Below are positions 6,253 through 6,306 of a stretch of DNA of 6,306 bases, one piece after another. Source of the stretch: CAMCHP01 sp036835325 (lineage in GTDB: Bacteria > Bacteroidota > Bacteroidia > Flavobacteriales_D > Sanyastnellaceae); contig DAITMF010000091.1 in the NCBI GenBank assembly GCA_036835325.1, forward strand, positions 1-6,306, given 5' to 3'. The position numbers were made by a program, and so were the translations under genes. The notes below the pieces were generated by a model. The model was not told the DNA's origin. It saw nothing but the letters and a program-made list of their open reading frames with translations, and did not search any database. The stretch's first letter is position 1; every line of letters begins with the position of its first letter.

Positions 6253-6306
6253 TTAGTTGTAAGCAACGATCACGTCGAAGCTTCCGCTGTAGAGGCCGGC
6301 AGCTTG
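6253..6306 (-). CDS. 3' end of a second DUF4402 pilin-like gene (cut by window edge)
   Basis: Only the final 17 codons and the stop are present, encoding QAAGLYSGSFDVIVAYN, identical to the C-terminus of the 167-residue protein at 69-572. Positions 6252-6306 equal 68-122 base for base, and similarity is lost immediately past the stop codon. This is therefore a paralogous gene with its own terminator rather than an overlap of sequence ends. The strand GLYSGSFDVIVAYN is the closing strand of the DUF4402 domain. The rest of the gene, its start and its promoter lie beyond the window. Confidence 0.85.
   Translation of the reverse strand, partial: QAAGLYSGSFDVIVAYN

Noticed and set aside
1..6306. 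Identical ends taken as a circular molecule or terminal redundancy
   Set aside because: Identity starts just one base before the stop codon and is lost past it (67 versus 6251 onward), and the two terminators differ. These are two gene copies, not the same locus read twice.

Overview
The window looks like a piece of a Bacteroidota chromosome, probably Flavobacteriia-like; this is inference. The signs are signal peptides ending in Ala-Gln, DUF4402 secreted proteins, starts without Shine-Dalgarno sequences, and moderate GC. Every supported gene is on the minus strand, so transcription runs from high to low coordinates.

Layout in transcription order: (1) the last 17 codons of a DUF4402 pilin-like gene at the right edge (6253-6306), closed by a strong intrinsic terminator (6200-6233). 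(2) A tight four-gene cluster: an NtrC-type sigma-54 response regulator (6104-4713), a PapD-like periplasmic chaperone starting with GTG (4700-3897), a small cysteine-containing DUF4402 protein (3890-3354) and an 862-residue usher-like outer-membrane protein (3334-746). Gaps are 12, 6 and 19 bases. (3) A 173-base intergenic region carrying a consensus-quality sigma-54 promoter (618-633) and, about 80 bases upstream of its predicted start, a perfect 8-bp dyad that could bind the activator. (4) A second DUF4402 pilin-like gene (572-69), closed by another strong terminator (1-33).

Together the genes read as a complete chaperone-usher-type surface fibre assembly system, which is not the export route usually associated with Bacteroidota pili (type V, lipoprotein-based). 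The proposed wiring: the regulator, chaperone, minor subunit and usher are made from one operon; the regulator, once phosphorylated, opens the sigma-54 promoter of the separately transcribed, abundant major subunit. The assembly machinery would thus be in place before the subunit is produced in bulk.

The two pilin genes flanking the machinery are identical over the 55 bases visible in both. This indicates recent duplication or gene conversion. No sensor kinase is visible.
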